A stretch of DNA of 64,000 bases from Methylobacterium variabile (GTDB lineage: Bacteria > Pseudomonadota > Alphaproteobacteria > Rhizobiales > Beijerinckiaceae): the NCBI RefSeq assembly GCF_001043975.1, contig NZ_LABY01000053.1:31693-95692 (forward strand), written 5' to 3'. Below the pieces are notes generated by a model. The model worked only from the letters and a program-made list of their open reading frames with translations, was not told where the DNA came from and did not search any database. This document shows positions 34,050 through 42,536 of this stretch, in pieces (position 1 is the first letter of the stretch; every line of letters starts with the position of its first letter). Made by a program: the position numbers and the translations under genes.

Positions 34050-35261
34050 TCAGTGGCCGGCCCCGGGGCCGGCGATCGCCGCCCTGAGGGCGGGCCCGAT
34101 GGCGGGGAGCGGCAGGATCTCGTGGGCGTAGCCGGCCCGCACCAGGCTGCCGGGCATGCCCCAGACCGTCGAGGTCGCCTCGTCCTGGGCCAGCATCGTG
34201 CCGCCGGCCTCGACCAGGGCCTGCGCGCCCTTGGTGCCGTCCGAGCCCATGCCGGTGAGCACCACCGACAGGGTGGCGGCGCCGTAGACCTCGGCGGCGT
34301 TGCGGAACATCACGTCGACCGCGGGCCGGCAGAAATTGACCGGCGGGCCGTCGTTGAGCTGGATCACCGCCTCGGCGGCTGTGCCGGACAGGCCCATGTG
34401 GCGCCCGCCGGGGGCGACGTAGACGATGCCGGGGCGGACCGGCTCGCCGTGCTTGGCCTCCGCCGCCGGAAGGCCGATCCGCGCGCCGAGATGCTCGGCG
34501 AACACGGCCGTAAAGACCGGCGGCATGTGCTGGACGATCAGGATCGGCAGGCGGCGCAGGGTGGCGGCACCGATGCCCTCGAGCACCTCCCCCACTGCCC
34601 GCGGGCCGCCGGTCGAGGCGCCGACGAGCAGGCAGCGCGGCGGCGTGGTGCGCAGCGGCCGCGGGCGCACGGTCACCGCCGCGGCGGGGCGCGGCGCCGG
34701 TGCCGCCAGGCGCTCGGGCGGCCCGGCGGGCTGCTGCGCGACACCGGAGTGGCCGGCTCCCGCCGGCCCGGCCCGCTCGGGGCCGGCCGCGTGGCGCGGC
34801 CGGGGCCGGTTGCGCAGATCGGCGCCCAGCATCCGGATCTTCTGGACCAGGTCCTCGCGAAAGCTCGCCTGCGTGGTGACGCCGCGGTTGCCCTCGGGCT
34901 TCGGCAGGTAGTCGATCGCGCCGAGCGCCAGGCAGCGCAGGGAGATCTCGGCGTTGCGCTGGGTCAGGGTCGACATCATCACGACCTGGAGCCCCGGGCG
35001 CTTGGCCAGCATCCTGGGCAGCGCCTGGGTGCCGTCGAGCTCGGGCATCTCGATGTCGAGGAGCACGATGTCGGGCTGCACCCGGTCGAGGGCGTCGAGC
35101 GCGATGCGGCCGTTCGAGGCGGTGCCGACGATCTCGCAGCCGGCCTCCTCGAGCCAGCGGGAGACGAGGCCGCGCACCACGACGGAATCGTCGGCGACGA
35201 GGACGCGGATGCGCGGCGCGGCGCTCGGGGATGAACTTGCGGGCGCTGCGGATGCGGCCAT
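34050..35261 (-). CDS. cheB: protein-glutamate methylesterase CheB
   Basis: A 403-residue CheB with an N-terminal receiver domain (phosphoacceptor Asp69 in VLLDIEMPELDG) and C-terminal methylesterase domain. The catalytic Ser is in LLVGASTGGP, His in LIVQHMPPVF, and Asp in VVLTGMGSDG. The linker of about 60 residues is Pro/Ala-rich. It demethylates or deamidates chemoreceptors in opposition to CheR, whose gene starts 40 bases downstream. Confidence 0.95.
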   Translation of the reverse strand: MAASAAPASSSPSAAPRIRVLVADDSVVVRGLVSRWLEEAGCEIVGTASNGRIALDALDRVQPDIVLLDIEMPELDGTQALPRMLAKRPGLQVVMMSTLTQRNAEISLRCLALGAIDYLPKPEGNRGVTTQASFREDLVQKIRMLGADLRNRPRPRHAAGPERAGPAGAGHSGVAQQPAGPPERLAAPAPRPAAAVTVRPRPLRTTPPRCLLVGASTGGPRAVGEVLEGIGAATLRRLPILIVQHMPPVFTAVFAEHLGARIGLPAAEAKHGEPVRPGIVYVAPGGRHMGLSGTAAEAVIQLNDGPPVNFCRPAVDVMFRNAAEVYGAATLSVVLTGMGSDGTKGAQALVEAGGTMLAQDEATSTVWGMPGSLVRAGYAHEILPLPAIGPALRAAIAGPGAGH

Positions 35262-35393
35262 GGCGTTTCTCGGTCGGCGCGCCGCTCGAACGGGCGGGCG
35301 AGGAGGAAGGATCGGCCCTGGGCAGGCCAGGGCGCAGGGGGCGGTGGTCCCGGCCGGGCCGGCCGCAATCCGAGGCCCGGGGCGGGGTCGGCC

Positions 35394-35759
35394 TCAGGTG
35401 AGGCCGACCTCCTGGAGCTTCGCTGTCATGATGTCCTTGTCGAAGGGCTTCATGATGTACTCGTCGGCGCCGGCGTGCAGCGCCCGGGCGATCGACGCGA
35501 CGTCGTTCTCGATGGTGCAGAACAGCACCTTCGGATGGTCGCCCTCGGGCAGCCGCCGCAGCGTGCGCAGGAACTCGTACCCGTCCATGTGGGGCATGTT
35601 CCAGTCGAGCAGGATGGCGTCCGGCATGCCGGCGCGGCACTGCGCGACCGCCTCGCGGCCGTCCTCGGCTTCCGCCACCCGGAAGCCCAGGCCTTCGAGG
35701 ATGCGGCGCGCCACCTTGCGGATCACCGCCGAGTCGTCGACGATCAGGCAGGTTCTCAT
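35394..35759 (-). CDS. cheY: chemotaxis response regulator CheY
   Basis: A 121-residue single receiver domain. Acidic pocket Asp8/Asp9, phosphoacceptor Asp52 (ILLDWNMPHMDG), conserved Thr in CTIEND, Lys in MKPFDKD. The family start MRTCLIVDD is used; ATGs two and eight codons earlier exist, and GGAGAGGG lies just upstream of the former. It carries the signal from CheA to the flagellar motor or acts as a phosphate sink. Between cheW and cheB in the operon. Confidence 0.93.
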   Translation of the reverse strand: MRTCLIVDDSAVIRKVARRILEGLGFRVAEAEDGREAVAQCRAGMPDAILLDWNMPHMDGYEFLRTLRRLPEGDHPKVLFCTIENDVASIARALHAGADEYIMKPFDKDIMTAKLQEVGLT

Positions 35760-35792
35760 GCCCATGCGTCCCTCTCCATGCATCCCTCGGCG

Positions 35793-36293
35793 TCAGGCCG
35801 CGCTGGCGGTGGGCCGATCGTCGCCGAAGGCGAGCACGGCCTCGACGTCGAGGATGATCAGCAGGCGGCCGTCGAGGCGGTGCACCCCGCGCGAGACCGC
35901 CCGCCAGCGGGTGTCGAGGTGGACCGGGTTCGGCTCGAAGGTGTCGGCGGAGAGCTTCATCACCTCGCCGACCTGGTCGACGAGCAGGCCGTAGGCCTCG
36001 CCGCCGTGCTCGAGCCCCACCGCCATGTTGCGGCCGTCGCCGGTGCGGTCGGGCAGGCCGAGGCGCCGGCGCAGGCAGAGCGCGGTGACGACCCGGCCGC
36101 GAAGGTTGAGCAGGCCCTTGATCTCCGGCGGCGCCAGGGGGACGTCGGTGAGGTTGGTGGCGATGAAGACGTCGTGCACCCGGTCGATCGGCAGGCCGAA
36201 CAGCTCGTCGCCGAGCAGCACGGTGACGTAATCGGTGGTCTCGCCGGTGGCGGGCGCCGCGGTGCCGGCGGTGTTGGTGTTGGCGGCCATCAT
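35793..36293 (-). CDS. cheW: chemotaxis coupling protein CheW
   Basis: CheW links chemoreceptors to CheA. About 166 residues with one CheW domain: DYVTVLLGDELFGLPIDRVHDVF, then PEIKGLLNLRGRVVTALCLR and AYGLLVDQVGEV. Two adjacent ATG codons (MMAANTN) could start; the one listed is the first. It sits 105 bases downstream of cheA and 33 upstream of cheY. Confidence 0.93.
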   Translation of the reverse strand: MMAANTNTAGTAAPATGETTDYVTVLLGDELFGLPIDRVHDVFIATNLTDVPLAPPEIKGLLNLRGRVVTALCLRRRLGLPDRTGDGRNMAVGLEHGGEAYGLLVDQVGEVMKLSADTFEPNPVHLDTRWRAVSRGVHRLDGRLLIILDVEAVLAFGDDRPTASAA

Positions 36294-36398
36294 GAGCGGG
36301 GCTCGGGTTCCTGAAGGGCGGTCTCGGGCGGCGGGGCGCACCCGGTTCGGGCGGTCGGGCCGTCCGGAAGCTCCCTTCCGGACAGCGGGATCAGCGGA

Positions 36399-39119
36399 TC
36401 AGGCCGCGGCCTCGAGGGGGGTGCTGGAGACCTCGTTCACGGCCGCCACCAGGCCGGACCGGTCGAACTTCGCCACGCAGTCGGCGACGCCCAGCGCCCG
36501 GGCGCGGGCGAGGGAGTCGGGCGCCATCGTGCCGGCCAGCGCCACCACCGGCATCCCGGCGAGCCGCCCGCCGCCCTTGCGCATCGCCTCGATCAGGTCG
36601 AAGCCCGAGCGTCCCGGCATCTCGAGGTCGCAGACCACGAGGTCGAACCGGGCCTCGCCGCCGAGATGGCGCAGGGCCTCCTCGGCATCCGCCGCCGGGG
36701 TAACCCGGAAACCCGCCGCCTTGAGGACCGGGGTTAGCATCTCGCGGAAGAAGGCCGAGTCGTCGACGAGCAGCAGGCTCGGGGCCTTGGGCACCGCGCG
36801 GTGCGAGGGCTGGCCCCAGTCGTCGTGGGCGAGGGGCAGGTAGTGGGCGATGTTGACGATCTCGGTGGCCCGGTTGCGCACCACCGCCGAGCCGATCAGG
36901 TCGGAGCGCTCGGTCACCAGCTCGACGTCGAGCACCTCGTCGACGATGTCGACGATCTCGTCGACCACGAGACCCATCGAGCGCTCGCCGTCGGAGAACA
37001 CCACCAGGGCCTGGGCGCCCTCGCGCTTCATCGCCTGGGCCGGATCCGCCGGCACGAGCGGCATCAGGCGGCCGCGGTACTGGATCAGCGGGCGCCCGCC
37101 GACCCACTCGATCTTGCCCGCATCGATCTCCTCCAGGCGCGTGACCAGCGAGAGCGGCACCGCCTTGAGCGAATCGCCGCCGCCCTTGAACACCAGGAGG
37201 GTCACCGCCTGATCGCCGGCATTCTCCTCGTTCTCGCCCTCGGCCTCGGCCTCCGACGGCTGGCCGCTGGCGGTGCCCGAGCCCACCATCCGGGCGACGC
37301 CGTTGGGATCGATGATCAGCACCACCGCCCCGTCGCCGAGGATCGTGTTGCCGGAGAAGAGCGGGATGTGCCGCAGCTTCGAGGACATCGGCTTCACGAC
37401 GATCTCCTCGGTGTGGAAGACGCCGTCGACCAGGATGCCGAAGCGCTGGCGCCCGACCTGGCTCACCACCACGAAACCCTCGTCCGTCGAGGCCGGGGCG
37501 TCGGGCGCGTCGAGGCCGAGCATCGCCGCCACCGGCACGATCGGCAGCAGGCGGTCGCGCAGGCGCAGCACCGGCGAGCCGTTGATGCGCTCGACGGCGT
37601 GGTCGGTCCCGGGCTGCACCCGCACCAGCTCCAGCACCGAGACCTGCGGGATCGCGAAGCGGTGCTCGCGGGCCGAGACGATCAGCGCCGCGACGATCGC
37701 CAGCGTCAGCGGGATCTTGATCGTGAAGGTGGTGCCGCGACCGAGCTGGGTCTGGATGTCGATCGTGCCGCCGATCAGCTCGATGTTGGTCTTGACCACG
37801 TCCATGCCGACGCCGCGGCCGGAGACCGAGGTGACGGCCTTGGCGGTCGAGAAGCCGGCGTGGAAGATGAACTTCGCCACCTGGGCGTCGGTCATCCGCT
37901 CGACCTCGGCCTCGGTCGCGACGCCGCGCTCGACCGCCTTGCGGCGGATCGCCGACAGGTCGAGGCCCTTGCCGTCGTCGGCGATCTCGATCGTGATCGT
38001 GCCGCCCTCGTGGAAGGCGTTGAGACGGATCGTGCCCTTCTCGGGCTTGCCGGCGGACTTGCGCTCGGCCCCTGACTCGATGCCGTGGTCGGCCGAGTTG
38101 CGCACCATGTGGGTGAGCGGGTCCTTGATGACCTCGAGGACCTGGCGGTCCAGCTCAGTCTCGGCGCCCTGCATCACCAGGTCGATCTTCTTGCCGAGTT
38201 CCGACGAGAGGTCGCGCACCACCCGTGGGAGCTTCTGCCAGGCCGAGCCGATCGGCTGCATGCGGGTCTTCATCACCCCTTCCTGCAGCTCGGCGGTGAC
38301 GTGGGAGAGGCGCTGCAGCGGCACCTTGTAGTTGCCGTCCTCGTGCCGGCGGGCGATCTCGAGGAGCTGGTTGCGGGTGAGCACCAGCTCCGAGACCATG
38401 GTCATCAGGTGCTCGAGGGTGTCGACGTTCACCCGGATGGTCTGCACCTTGCTGACCGGGGAGCCCTCGGCCTCGGCGGCCGGCTGCTCGGACCGCGCCG
38501 GCTCGGGCCGGCGGGCCTCGACCGTCGCCGGCGCGTGCTGGACCGCCTCCTGCCGAACCGGCTCGGGTGCCGGCATCGGCAGCACTGCGGCGGAGGGGGC
38601 TTCGGCCTCGGGGCCGGGGGTGTCGCGGAAGGCGCGCTCGAGGTCGTCGAGGGAGACCTCGCCGGGCTTCAGCGCGCGCTCCAGGATCTGCGGCACGAGG
38701 ATGCCGGCGGTGACCGGCGCCGCCACGGGCACCGGCTCCGGCGCCGGCTCCTCGGACATGCGCTCGAGGGCGCCGATCAGGTCCTCGTCGATCCCGGCCG
38801 GCTCGGCGGCGGTGCGCTCGAGCTCGGCCACGATCAGCTTGATGCGGTCGAGGGTCTGGAGAATCAGGCTCACGGCGGCGCTCGTCACCGGCATGCCGTC
38901 GCGGAACTTGCCCATCAGGGTCTCGGCCGCGTGCGCCAGCGCCTCGAGGCGGGGCAGGCCGAGGAAGCCGCAGGTGCCCTTGATGGTGTGCACCAGCCGG
39001 AAGATGTTGCGCAGGATCGTCTGGTTGTTGGGATCCTGCTCGAATCGGACGAGTTCGAGGTCGACAGTGTCCAGGTGCTCGCCTGTCTCTGTCAGGAACT
39101 CACGCAACAAATCATCCAT
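36399..39119 (-). CDS. cheA: hybrid chemotaxis histidine kinase CheA with two CheW-like domains and a receiver
   Basis: 906 residues. HPt domain at residues 1-105 with phosphorylated His44 (RLVHTIKGTCGFLG); acidic linker; dimerisation domain; HATPase (NSADHGIESG, VSGRGVGMDVVK). Then two successive CheW-like domains: the first around FAIPQVSVLELVRVQPG, the second around LKAVPLSLVTRLEEIDAGKI. The last 120 residues are a receiver domain (LLLVDDSAFFREML, phosphoacceptor in VVCDLEMPGRSG). This organisation is larger than E. coli CheA (about 650 residues). I start at MDDLLREF; a 15-codon upstream extension is open. First gene of the che operon. Confidence 0.95.
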   Translation of the reverse strand: MDDLLREFLTETGEHLDTVDLELVRFEQDPNNQTILRNIFRLVHTIKGTCGFLGLPRLEALAHAAETLMGKFRDGMPVTSAAVSLILQTLDRIKLIVAELERTAAEPAGIDEDLIGALERMSEEPAPEPVPVAAPVTAGILVPQILERALKPGEVSLDDLERAFRDTPGPEAEAPSAAVLPMPAPEPVRQEAVQHAPATVEARRPEPARSEQPAAEAEGSPVSKVQTIRVNVDTLEHLMTMVSELVLTRNQLLEIARRHEDGNYKVPLQRLSHVTAELQEGVMKTRMQPIGSAWQKLPRVVRDLSSELGKKIDLVMQGAETELDRQVLEVIKDPLTHMVRNSADHGIESGAERKSAGKPEKGTIRLNAFHEGGTITIEIADDGKGLDLSAIRRKAVERGVATEAEVERMTDAQVAKFIFHAGFSTAKAVTSVSGRGVGMDVVKTNIELIGGTIDIQTQLGRGTTFTIKIPLTLAIVAALIVSAREHRFAIPQVSVLELVRVQPGTDHAVERINGSPVLRLRDRLLPIVPVAAMLGLDAPDAPASTDEGFVVVSQVGRQRFGILVDGVFHTEEIVVKPMSSKLRHIPLFSGNTILGDGAVVLIIDPNGVARMVGSGTASGQPSEAEAEGENEENAGDQAVTLLVFKGGGDSLKAVPLSLVTRLEEIDAGKIEWVGGRPLIQYRGRLMPLVPADPAQAMKREGAQALVVFSDGERSMGLVVDEIVDIVDEVLDVELVTERSDLIGSAVVRNRATEIVNIAHYLPLAHDDWGQPSHRAVPKAPSLLLVDDSAFFREMLTPVLKAAGFRVTPAADAEEALRHLGGEARFDLVVCDLEMPGRSGFDLIEAMRKGGGRLAGMPVVALAGTMAPDSLARARALGVADCVAKFDRSGLVAAVNEVSSTPLEAAA

Positions 39120-39308
39120 CGCGGCCACTCGTCGATCCACGCAGGATCTCTGCGCAGTCTCCACGCTGCCATGCGAGCCTTTATGATCCGTTGCCGGAAA
39201 TCCTCACACCGCGAGGTTCCGGTCCCGTTTCCCCGGCGACACGAGGAACGCGCGGTCCGCCCGGCGGCGGGCCGCGGAGTTAGATGCCGTTAGGGGGGCG
39301 CCGCCCGC

Positions 39309-39950
39309 TCAGGCGGCCTCGGCCCGGATCGTGACGGTGTCACCCTCGATCGAGAACCGCACGCCCATCTCGGCGGCGCGGGCCACCAGGCCGGCGTAGA
39401 ACGGCTGGATCGCGTGGGCGTCCACGGTGCCGCTCTCCGGCTCGCCGGCGATGAGCGCCTCGACGTGGGGCGGGATGCGGGCATAGGCGCCCTTGGCGAC
39501 GAGGACGAAGACCGGCGCCTCGCCCTCCCCGGTGACGGTGACGTCGATGGCGCCGCCGCGGGGAATCGCCGTCACGGCGATGACCACCAGGTTCAGGAGC
39601 AGCTTGACCTTGTTCTTCGGGAACAGCGCCCGCGGGGCGCTCCAGGTCAGCTGGGTCTTGTCGTCGCCGAACATGCCGCGGGCGACGTTCTCGGCGTCGG
39701 CGAGGTCGATGCTGGCCCCCGCCGAGCCCGCCGCCCCGAAGGCGATGCGGGCGAATTGCAGCCGGGCCGAGGCCTGCTTGGCGCTCTTGCGGATCAGGTC
39801 GAGGGCGAAGTCGCGCATCTCGGCGCTGTCCTCGTCCTCGAGCACCTCCAGGCCGTTCACGATGGCGCCGACCGGGCTGATGACGTCGTGGCAGACCCGC
39901 GAGCAGAGCAGCGCCGAGAGGTCGAGGGCGTCGAGGGTGACGGTGGTCAT
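39309..39950 (-). CDS. chpT: histidine phosphotransferase ChpT
   Basis: A 213-residue dimeric phosphotransferase resembling a histidine-kinase core without ATP binding. The phosphorylated His21 is in LLCSRVCHDVISPVGAI, followed by NGLEVLEDE; the C-terminal half is a degenerate HATPase-like domain. In Caulobacter and Brucella it passes phosphate from CckA to both CtrA and CpdR, both of whose genes are in this window. It lies 189 bases upstream of cheA on the same strand. The start after MTTVTLDALD is chosen over an 18-codon extension. Confidence 0.92.
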   Translation of the reverse strand: MTTVTLDALDLSALLCSRVCHDVISPVGAIVNGLEVLEDEDSAEMRDFALDLIRKSAKQASARLQFARIAFGAAGSAGASIDLADAENVARGMFGDDKTQLTWSAPRALFPKNKVKLLLNLVVIAVTAIPRGGAIDVTVTGEGEAPVFVLVAKGAYARIPPHVEALIAGEPESGTVDAHAIQPFYAGLVARAAEMGVRFSIEGDTVTIRAEAA

Positions 39951-40140
39951 GGGGCGCGCTCCGCGGGGCCGGCTGGATTTCGGTGTCGCGGCGGCTTTCG
40001 CCACGGTTTGCCGGCACGGATAGCCGTCGCGCGCGGGTTTGAAAAGGCGAGCGCGACGTCACCCATCCCGCCCCGGGCGAGCCCATTCGAAATCGCCGGG
40101 ACGGATCGACAAACGCGCCGGCGCCGGGCATGACGACGCG

Positions 40141-40989
40141 ATGACCTATCCATCGGCACACGGCTCCGTGCCCACCCCCGCCGAGCGCGACGCCATCGCG
40201 CTCCGGCTCGCCGAGATCGCCTGTGCGGCCGGCGTGACCTTAAGGCAGTTCGAGCTGGGCGGGTGCCGCCACCACCTCAAGCCGGACGGCTCGCCGACGA
40301 GCCAGGCCGACCTCGCCGCCGAGGCGCAGATCGTGGCCGCCCTGGCGCAGTCCTGGCCCGGCATCCCGGTCATCGCCGAGGAGACCGCCGCCGAGGCCGC
40401 TCCCGCGGCGCTGTTCTTCCTGGTCGACCCCCTCGACGGGACCAAGGACTTCCTGAAGGGCACCGGCGAGTACACGGTCAACATCGCCCTCGTGGCCGGC
40501 GAGCGGCCGGTCGCGGCGGCCCTGGCGGCTCCGGCCCTCGGCCGGGTCTGGGCCGCCGGCGCCGGGGCGGTGGAAGCCCCGATCATTGAGGGGCGCCCCG
40601 GCGCGTTCGCGCCGGTCTCGGCCCGGCCCGTCCCGCCGGAGGGGATGACCGCCCTGGTCAGCCGCAGCCACGGCGAGGCGGCGGACGAGGCCTGCCTCGC
40701 TGTCCTGCCGGTCGGGCACCGGCGCGGCGCCTCCTCGGCGCTGAAGTTCGGGCTGCTGGCCTGCGGCGAGGCCGACCTGTACGTCCGCTGCGGCCCGACG
40801 ATGGAGTGGGACACCGCGGCGGGCGACCACATCCTCACCGAGGCCGGTGGCTGCCTCGTCGGCCCCGACGGCCGGCCCTTCGGCTACGGCCGCCGACCCG
40901 GCCAGTACCGGAACGGCCCGTTCGCGGCCCTCGGCGACCCGTCCTATGCCGGCCGCGTCACCCTGCCGCCGGAGAGCCCGTCCCGGTAA
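40141..40989 (+). CDS. cysQ: 3'(2'),5'-bisphosphate nucleotidase CysQ
   Basis: A 282-residue inositol-monophosphatase-fold enzyme that hydrolyses PAP to AMP in sulfate assimilation. Metal-binding motifs are EET in VIAEETAAE, DPLDGTKDFLKG, and WDTAAGDHIL near the C-terminus. Start at ATG giving MTYPSAHG; a 34-codon upstream extension is non-conserved in appearance. It is convergent with the YHS-domain gene, nine bases apart. Confidence 0.9.
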   Translation: MTYPSAHGSVPTPAERDAIALRLAEIACAAGVTLRQFELGGCRHHLKPDGSPTSQADLAAEAQIVAALAQSWPGIPVIAEETAAEAAPAALFFLVDPLDGTKDFLKGTGEYTVNIALVAGERPVAAALAAPALGRVWAAGAGAVEAPIIEGRPGAFAPVSARPVPPEGMTALVSRSHGEAADEACLAVLPVGHRRGASSALKFGLLACGEADLYVRCGPTMEWDTAAGDHILTEAGGCLVGPDGRPFGYGRRPGQYRNGPFAALGDPSYAGRVTLPPESPSR

Positions 40990-40998
40990 CCCGGACGA

Positions 40999-41481
40999 TC
41001 ACCCGCCGATCGCGGCACCCGCGCCGAGCGCGGGCCAGCGCGCCTCCGCCGCCTCGATGAGCGTGGCATCGGCCCGCGCCCGGTGCTCCGCGGAGCGGAA
41101 GAGGTAGAGCCGGTCGTCGCGCAGGACCGCCACCAGGGGATCGGCCTCGACGAGGCGGCCGCCCGCCACGCCTTCCGGATCGTAGCCGCCGAGGCGCGGC
41201 GCGTAGGTGTCGGGCGACCGCGTGAAGGCCGCCCGGTTCGCCGCGCCGGAGAAGCGCCAGACGAGGCCGGACCAGACGAATTCGTGCGCCGCCAGTCCGG
41301 CGCGCGGCTCCGGCCCGAGCCGGTAGGAGACCGGGTCGAAGCCGCGCAACGCGAGCCCGGTCAGGGGATCGGCGGCGTAGAGGGCCGGCACGCCGAGGGG
41401 CGTCTCGCCGCGCGCCGGCCGGGCCGTCGCGGCGGCGAGAAGCGACAGCAGGCCGCGCCGCGTTAACCAGATCTTACCCAT
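40999..41481 (-). CDS. exported YHS-domain protein
   Basis: A 160-residue protein with an N-terminal TRRGLLSLLAAA stretch like a twin-arginine (Tat) signal. The mature part carries the YHS metal-binding-like domain: FVWSGLVWRFSGAANRAAF, then TYAPRLGGYDPEGVAGG. YHS proteins are often linked to copper or iron handling; the ligand here is unknown. It is divergent from eipA, and a near-match to the CtrA box overlaps its first codons. Confidence 0.8.
   Translation of the reverse strand: MGKIWLTRRGLLSLLAAATARPARGETPLGVPALYAADPLTGLALRGFDPVSYRLGPEPRAGLAAHEFVWSGLVWRFSGAANRAAFTRSPDTYAPRLGGYDPEGVAGGRLVEADPLVAVLRDDRLYLFRSAEHRARADATLIEAAEARWPALGAGAAIGG
41463..41477. promoter_or_regulatory. near-match CtrA box upstream of eipA
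   Basis: TTAACCAGATCTTAC matches TTAA-N7-TTAA in all but the last position. It lies 105 bases upstream of the eipA start codon and within codons 2-6 of the divergent YHS gene. In Brucella, eipA is directly activated by CtrA, so the site is plausible. Confidence 0.4.
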
Positions 41482-41581
41482 ATCCGCAGCAACTGTGGCA
41501 TCCCGCCGCCCGTCCGCGCCGGTTCGGCCGGGTCCGCCGGCCGGGTCGGTCAGGACCTCTCTAAGCCGGGATGCCTAACGA

Positions 41582-42259
41582 ATGCTCTCAGCCTCCTCCG
41601 CTCCCTCGGCTCGGCAAGCAGTCTCGCCTCGGCAGCCCGCGGAACCGCCGCGCCGGCGCACCCGCTCCGGCCCCCTCGCCGCTCTCCTCCTCGCCGTGCC
41701 GATGGCGCTCGCCGGGCTCGCGCCGGCGCTCCTGCCCGGCCCAGCCGCCGCCCAGGGCCGCGGCCCGGGCGATCCGGGCACCTTCCAGCCGCGGGAGATC
41801 GTCGATTCGGGCCACCAGTTCTTCGGTTCGGTGTCGCGCGGCCTCGCGCTGACGGTGCAGGAGGCGACCCGCCGCTGGGGCGAGCCCAACGGCTACATCC
41901 TCGGCCAGGAGGCCTCCGGCGCGATCATCGGCGGCGTGCGCTTCGGCGAGGGCACGCTGTTCACGCGCAACGCCGGCCAGCGCAAGGTGTTCTGGCAGGG
42001 GCCGTCCCTCGGCTTCGACGTCGGCGGCGACGGCGCCCGCACCATGATGCTGGTCTACAACCTGCCGCGGGTCGACGCGCTCTACCGCCGCTTCGTCGGC
42101 ATGGACGGCTCGGCCTACGTGGTCGGCGGCTTCGGCATGTCGGCGGTCACCGCCGACAACATCGTGGTGGTGCCGATCCGGGCCGGGGTCGGCGCGCGCT
42201 TCGGGATCAATGTCGGCTACATGAAGTTCACCGACTCGCCGACCTGGAATCCGTTCTGA
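41582..42259 (+). CDS. eipA: periplasmic EipA/DUF1134 envelope-integrity protein
   Basis: A 225-residue exported protein. Signal peptide with a long hydrophobic part around residues 31-57 (LAALLLAVPMALAGLAPALL). The mature DUF1134 domain reads FQPREIVDSGHQFFGSVSRG, EASGAIIGGVRFGEG, WQGPSLGFDVGGDG and ends SPTWNPF. In Brucella abortus this family (EipA) supports envelope stress resistance and virulence, and is CtrA-regulated. The first 30 residues before the hydrophobic core are unusually long, and an internal start is possible. Confidence 0.88.
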   Translation: MLSASSAPSARQAVSPRQPAEPPRRRTRSGPLAALLLAVPMALAGLAPALLPGPAAAQGRGPGDPGTFQPREIVDSGHQFFGSVSRGLALTVQEATRRWGEPNGYILGQEASGAIIGGVRFGEGTLFTRNAGQRKVFWQGPSLGFDVGGDGARTMMLVYNLPRVDALYRRFVGMDGSAYVVGGFGMSAVTADNIVVVPIRAGVGARFGINVGYMKFTDSPTWNPF

Positions 42260-42536
42260 CGCGGCGCGGGCGAAGGGCGGCGCTGGTCCTCGGGGCCGTC
42301 CCGTGGCAGGGTCCGGCCGCGACGCCCGCGCCCGACCGCGGATGCTCGCGCAGCATCATTGTGCCGGCCGCCGGCGACCGGTGCCGAACCGGCTCCCGGT
42401 TCGGCGACGAAAATGATGTAAGAACGAGGGGAAGAGCGGAACTGCGGCATGCCGTTCTGCTTAGGTGTCGTCAACCGTCCGCGTCCCGGGGCCTGCGCGT
42501 CAGGCCGCGCGCGGACGCCGAGAGAGTATCGCCCGG

